Shown here piece by piece: positions 59,041-64,000 of a stretch of 64,000 nucleotides of DNA. The position numbers and the translations under genes are program-made. The notes under the pieces were generated by a model. That model saw nothing but the letters and a program-made list of their open reading frames with translations, was not told the origin of the DNA and searched no databases. The DNA is from Trema orientale (lineage: Eukaryota > Streptophyta > Magnoliopsida > Rosales > Cannabaceae): positions 766,583 through 830,582 of the forward strand of contig JXTC01000044.1 of NCBI GenBank assembly GCA_002914845.1, given 5' to 3'. How positions within the stretch are numbered: the first letter of the stretch is position 1; each line of letters begins with the position of its first letter.

Positions 59041-60365
59041 TGATAAATTTTCATTGGCTAAATTGAATTAAATCAACTGACTTATAAGCTTTTAAAATTA
59101 ACATTTGTCACCCCCCCTCCCCCTCCCCCTCTCCCCCTCTCTCTCTCCTAATATTTAAATTTGCATATATACTCCTATAATTTTTTAATGCATGACAGAC
59201 TTTAAATTTGGGTTGGCCAACTGGCCAAGACTTATGGGCCACCAAATTATTGTTTTAAAAATTAAAACATAAATATATATACTAATATTAAGAAAACCCT
59301 AACTCTCTACTATTATTTTCTTCCCTCTCTCCTTACTCAGACACCTCCTTTTTCTTTTCTCTCCTCTCATACGAACTCCTTCATCTCTCATTCTTTTGAA
59401 TCTAAAACCTCACTGTCTCACTCTTTAACTCTAATATTTGAACTCCTCATCTTCTCTTTTAATTATGTGTTCAATGACAAATTTAACATTGAATTTTCAA
59501 CCTTGATTTGACTGTAAACTTCCAAACTAAACATTTTTTTTTATCTTTTTCTTTTAGATTTTGTTTTATGCGGTTATTTTTGAGTGTATTTAGATTTATA
59601 TTATATCTATATGTTTTTATTTCTATTTTTATTCGATTTGTTGGTCTAAAATCTAGGAGACTCAGATGCTAGGAATTAGTATTTTAAAATATTCTGAGTT
59701 CATATTTCTCTGGCTTTTGAGTTCAAGATTTTAGAATTTTATTCTTAGCTCTCTATATATATATATATTTTGGTAAGATCTGACTAGTAATTGGGCTAAT
59801 ATATTTGCCCATTTTACTGGGGGGCAATGTCTGATTATACAAGATTTGTTTCTTGCTAATCTTCTTTGATATTTGCAAGATTGTACTTAAAGTAGGAAGG
59901 AAACTGGAAACCACTTGGAAAAGTTATGTAGCCTTTATTTTCATTTATATATTTACTCTTGGCATTTTGGATGAATGTTTCAGAACTTTAGATGATTGTA
60001 TTATATTATTTAGAACAGTATTACACAATTTTATATGTTGAATTACTACGAAATAGATTAGGGATAGAAATGGATTTTTATGGCTTTGAGCTAGGAATTT
60101 TACGGAAAATTAAGTATGTTGAGAATTTTGAAATATATCATTATTATTAAGCCTATGAAAACTCTTTTAATCATCAAAGAACTATCCCAATAACTTCAGA
60201 CCTCCTCATCACTATCCCAAAATTCTCTAAATTTTTTCTTAGTATTTTATGTTATGCCCCCTTCAATTATAATCCTGACTCCAGTACTGCTTCCATGGTT
60301 GTCTTCCAATGATTTGCAATGGATGAGCTACAATAAGGCGAGGAGACATACAAGAGAATGGTGGA
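59041..60365. other. Intergenic DNA before the LTR element
   Basis: A C-rich/CT-rich tract (CCCCCTCCCC type) lies at 59109-59148, with a second pyrimidine-rich stretch at 59320-59400. The remainder is AT-rich. No supported gene; the frame at 59853-60041 has no motif. Confidence 0.4.
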
Positions 60366-60960
60366 TGTTATGCGATCTTAAATCCATAATTGGTCAACGC
60401 TAAGAAAGTCAACAGTCAAGCACGACAGGTCGCATAAGTGTTCTCTTAATTAAAATGCGACCTCATCCAAATATGACAGGTGCGACCAGTATAAAAAGGA
60501 AACTAGTTCAGGCTTCATCAAAAGGGTAATTAGCATAGAAAAGGAAACAAACTTCAGAATGGAGATTGAGTAATCCCCGTATTTAATTGAGGATGTTACC
60601 CGATTCTATATATACCCAAAGTTATATTTCTGATTAGACACTTACTCGTTTATGTAATTAGGAAACTATAAGCTATTCTCATCTATATAAAGGTGGCTTA
60701 GTCTCATTGTAAGACAGAACACACATTCTTCACAAAACACTTCATTACGCTCTGTAATTCTCTGCTCTCACCTTGGGACAAAAAATCTTGTAATTCTCCA
60801 AGAAAATAGTGAAGAACAGTGGACGTAGGCTCATCTTTTTTGGGGTTGAACCGCTATAAAATCATTGTCTCATTATTTGCTTTAATTTATCAACCCTTTT
60901 CACATACAAGCCACATCACGCAATTTTCTATATTCATTGTTGACAAAACCTCCGTCAACA
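60366..60960 (+). mobile_element. Probable 5' LTR of a Ty3/gypsy element
   Basis: The end at 60960 (GTCAACA) is set by the primer-binding-like sequence that follows. The start at TGTTATGCGATC (60366) is the best TG candidate, giving about 595 bases with TG..CA ends. It contains TATATAA at 60684-60690 followed by an A/C-rich probable transcript start and CTCTGTAATTCTCTGCTCTC. The 3' LTR lies outside the window, so the left border is provisional. Confidence 0.6.
60684..60690 (+). promoter_or_regulatory. TATA box in the LTR
   Basis: CTATATAAAGG is in the expected place between U3 and R of a plant LTR. Confidence 0.6.
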
Positions 60961-60979
60961 ATTGGCGCTAGAAGGAGGG
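60961..60979 (+). other. Primer-binding site
   Basis: ATTGGCGCTAGAAGGAGGG directly follows the LTR end. TGGCGC-type sites are common in Tat and Athila elements. The priming tRNA was not identified. Confidence 0.5.
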
Positions 60980-61021
60980 CTATTCCAGCAAAAACCGTTT
61001 GTCAATTGTGCCTCTTCAACA

Positions 61022-64000
61022 ATGACGAACACCAGAAATACCACCAAGAACGCTGGACTTAGCCAAAACCAGCCTCAAAGCACTACAGCTGCACAGGATA
61101 ATCCTGGTCATGATCAACCTGCTGTGACCGCACCAGAGAACATTATCCAAAGACAAGACCATATGGAGGACGCACTGGCGAACCTTCAGCAAATCACCAA
61201 TCAAATCAATGACTCTCTACGACATCTCGCTGAAGGACAGATGGTCACTCCACCACAGCAAGAACACCCCAGAGACCGCCCTGCTCAACAACCAGAAAAA
61301 AGAATCCAAATCCGAGAGACAGGAACTCGCGATCAACCCAGAGCCCAACAGGAGCGTCAAGTGGAACGCACTTCCAAAGGCAAAGGCAAGATCGCAGACT
61401 TGCCACAAGGATCTGGTACAGGAAGTTCGAGCACTGACCGTGATCGTGGACAATCTTCTCGAAGAACCGTCAATCGTGATCATCAGAGTAGCGAGCAGAA
61501 TCGTCAGTCGAGGAGTGTCTTCAAAAGAATTAGCAGAGAGCCCAGGCAGAATCCTGTAGACCTGCGACAACACTTAGAACAGCGTCGTAGTCATGAGCAA
61601 TTCACATCGCATTGCCAGAGCCAGAGTCGATCTCGTCGCACAATTACAATTGAGTCTTCGAAGTCGCAGCAGACCCAGCCTGGCCAACCTGTAGCTGTAC
61701 AATGCAACGACAATCAAAGACCACCCCAGCAACCAATCAATACCCTTCTTCCTAATATTGATGTCCACAATCTAAGAATTACATTAGAAACAATTGCCGA
61801 CTGGGACAATGAGCTCATGGATGGATATCGTCAATTGCCATTCAACGAAGAAGTTCGAGCTGCAGCCCTACCTGTTGGATTTAAACTTCCCACTATAAAA
61901 GCTTTTGACGGGAAAACTGATCTACAGGACCATATGGACCACTTCAGTAACCTGATGGAGTTACATCGAGTGGACGATCTCGCACGATGCAGATGTTTCA
62001 CTGTAACCCTCACGGGAGCAGCGAAGAAGTGGTTCTGAGGACTTAAACCTGGATCAATCTCATCTTGGCAACAACTACAGACTGCCTTCATAAGACAATT
62101 TCAGGCTGCCAATAATTTCACAGTTCCTTTGATCAGTCTATCAGCCATTCGGCAAGGTCCAGAGGAGACTCTGCGATCTTACCTCAATCGCTTTACCTCA
62201 GAGTTGACGAAAGTCAACAACCCGCCTGAAGGAGGAGTTTTAACTCTACTGATGGCCGGAGTGCGAGCTGAAACCAAATTCTGGGAGTAGTTGCTCGAAC
62301 GGGAATGTAGAACTCTCGAGGACTTCTACAGACGGGTTGGTCATCATCTAAGAGTCGAATATTCACGCGAAAATCTTTACAAGAAAAAAGGAGGAAAAGA
62401 TTCAACAAAAGATACGACCACGACCAATGATAATAAGAAGTTGAGCAAAAGAAAAAACGAGCAACCGTCTGAGAAACAGCCTGAACAAAAAAGGCAGGTG
62501 GTCCCAAAAGCTCCCATAAGGTTTAATAACTACACTGAGCTGAATGCACCCATAGATCATATCTATGCGGTCACAAATCAGCATGAACGATATCGTCAAC
62601 CGGAGCCGATTAAACGGGACAGAGTGAAACGTGATCCCAATAAGTTTTGCCGATACCACAATGATATCGGACATGATACCAATAACTGCTACGCCCTAAA
62701 AGATGAGATCGAGAGATTAATTAAAAAAGGACGACTGAGGCAGTATACCCGGCAGAACAATGAACGAAAAGAAGAAAACCAACAGCAACCTCCCGAAGTA
62801 CAACACGAACTGCAAACTATTTTTGGAGGGCCGCATGTTGGAGGAGATTCGAAGAGGGCAAAAGGTAGATATGTAAGAGAAACTAGGCAGCAGCCATTGA
62901 CTAATGTCATGCATCTTGAGTGGCGACCACAAAAGCTTCAGAGGGTACCCGATATGGACATCACCTTCACAGAGCAGGATGCAAGAGAAGTCCATTACCC
63001 GCATAATGATGCTCTAGTTATTAAAATCAACTGTGGAAGCACTCAGCTGTGGTGAGTACTAGTCGACAATGGAAGTGCTATGGATATCTTGTATTACGAC
63101 ACCTTCAAGAAGATGGGGTTGAGTGATGGTGATTTGAAACCCATCGTCACTCCACTCTACAGATTCATAGGAGATAATATAATGCCTAGGGGCATGATTG
63201 AGTTGATGGTTAACGTTGGAACTTATCCAAGAGTTTCAACGGTAATGACTCAATTTTTGGTTGTAGATTGCTCCTCTGTATTTAATGCTGTACTAGGAAG
63301 ACCGACTCTCAGGGAACTTCGAGCTGTCACCTCTGTTTATCATCTCACTATGAAGTTTCCAACGCAACATGGAGTAGGAGAAGTGCGAGATAACCAATAT
63401 GACGCACGTACGTGTTATAACAATTCTTAGAAGCTTACTTCAAAAGATACATCGCCTCGCACAATGATGGTCCAACTACAAGGGGAAATGTCAATCGAAG
63501 ACCTCGATCCTCGAGAAATCGATGAAGAGGTCAAAACCGGACCCATTGAAGACTTAGAAGATCTGTCAATTGATGAATCTTCAAAGACCCTCAAAATCGG
63601 GATAAAGCTTCAAGAACCTGTGCGAGCTAACATGATCGCTTTTTTAAGGTCGAATTTGGATATCTTCGCATGGCAACATTCGGATATGGTGCGGATTGAT
63701 CCGAATATCATGTGCCATCGCCTCAACATAGATACTACAAAAAGACCAGTTCGACAGAAAAGAAGGGCGATGGATCCAGAACGCTACGTTGCATTAAAGG
63801 AAGAGGTGGACAAGCTGCTCGAAATCTGATTTATTAGGGAATCTTTTTATCCAAACTGGCTTGCAAACCCGATTTTGGTAAAGAAACCCAACGGAAAGTG
63901 AAGAACTTGTATCGACTTCACCGACCTTAACAAGGCCTGCCCGAAGGATAGTTTTCCACTCCCAAGAATTGATCAGCTTGTAGATGCGACATCAGGGTAC
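61022..64000 (+). pseudogene. Ty3/gypsy (Tat-type) gag-pol with in-frame stops; runs off the window
   Basis: One frame is followed from the ATG at 61022 to the edge with no frameshift. A Gln/Arg-rich N-terminus leads to the gag core (KLPTIKAFDGKTDLQDHMDH, TGAAKKWF, GLKP, LRSYLNRFTSEL). A zinc knuckle CRYHNDIGHDTNNC lies near 62648-62690. The aspartic protease site VLVDNGSAMDIL lies near 63056-63091 (D-N-G, as in many Tat elements). The start of reverse transcriptase follows: PVRQKRRAMDPERY near 63750, then KPNGK and CIDFTDLNKACPKDSFPLPR. The frame is cut by stops at 62036, 62288, 63053, 63428, 63827 and 63899. In conserved contexts most are one transition from the expected codon (for example CGA, CAG or TGG). 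The element is therefore inactive. RNase H, integrase and the 3' LTR lie beyond the window. Confidence 0.9.

Overview
The window is nuclear DNA of a flowering plant, most likely a eudicot. It is AT-rich, its genes have introns with GT..AG borders, it encodes a chloroplast-targeted protein, a seed oil-body protein and a plant-only DVL/RTFL peptide, it carries a decayed plastid fragment, and transposable elements fill most of the space. The sequence alone does not fix the species.

Genes. (1) At 937-1104 on the plus strand there is a 55-codon DVL/ROTUNDIFOLIA-FOUR-LIKE signalling peptide with a TATA box upstream. (2) At 3400-8490 plus, ten exons encode a chloroplast protein with two S1 RNA-binding domains (SRRP1-like); its reading frame closes exactly to 423 codons. 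(3) At 9444-10021 minus there is an unrecognised basic, nuclear-looking gene fragment whose frame is broken at a run of seven A. (4) At 14376-16066 plus, three exons encode an oil body-associated protein of the OBAP1 type, with a G-box and two RY cores upstream. (5) At 51649-53223 plus, two exons encode a dCTP pyrophosphatase (DCTPP1, MazG fold) with a glycine-rich C-terminal tail. The genes do not form a pathway and are not co-transcribed.

Mobile and foreign DNA. Three Mutator-like or similar long-TIR elements can be delimited by terminal repeats and direct flanking repeats: 19016-21279, 37938-39843 (perfect 9-bp duplication) and 40487-46107 (perfect 9-bp duplication). The last holds the decayed C-terminal part of a mudrA-type transposase with SWIM and zinc-knuckle signatures. 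All three have unusual arms in which one short word is reiterated, mirrored on the opposite strand or palindromic. Other elements are a degenerate CACTA element (29421-31109), a Tourist-like element with TTA flanks next to the dCTP pyrophosphatase gene, several foldback MITEs, tRNA-derived SINEs (one with a 16-bp target duplication), a minus-strand LINE end split by another TIR element, and, from 60366 to the right edge, the LTR, gag, protease and start of reverse transcriptase of a Ty3/gypsy element of Tat type with six in-frame stops.

Plastid insertion. A psbH pseudogene with the start of psbN beside it lies at about 29019-29395 and ends against the CACTA element.

The rest is AT-rich intergenic DNA with microsatellites and small tandem duplications. 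Exon borders were set by hand from splice signals, frame and family resemblance. No database search was possible.
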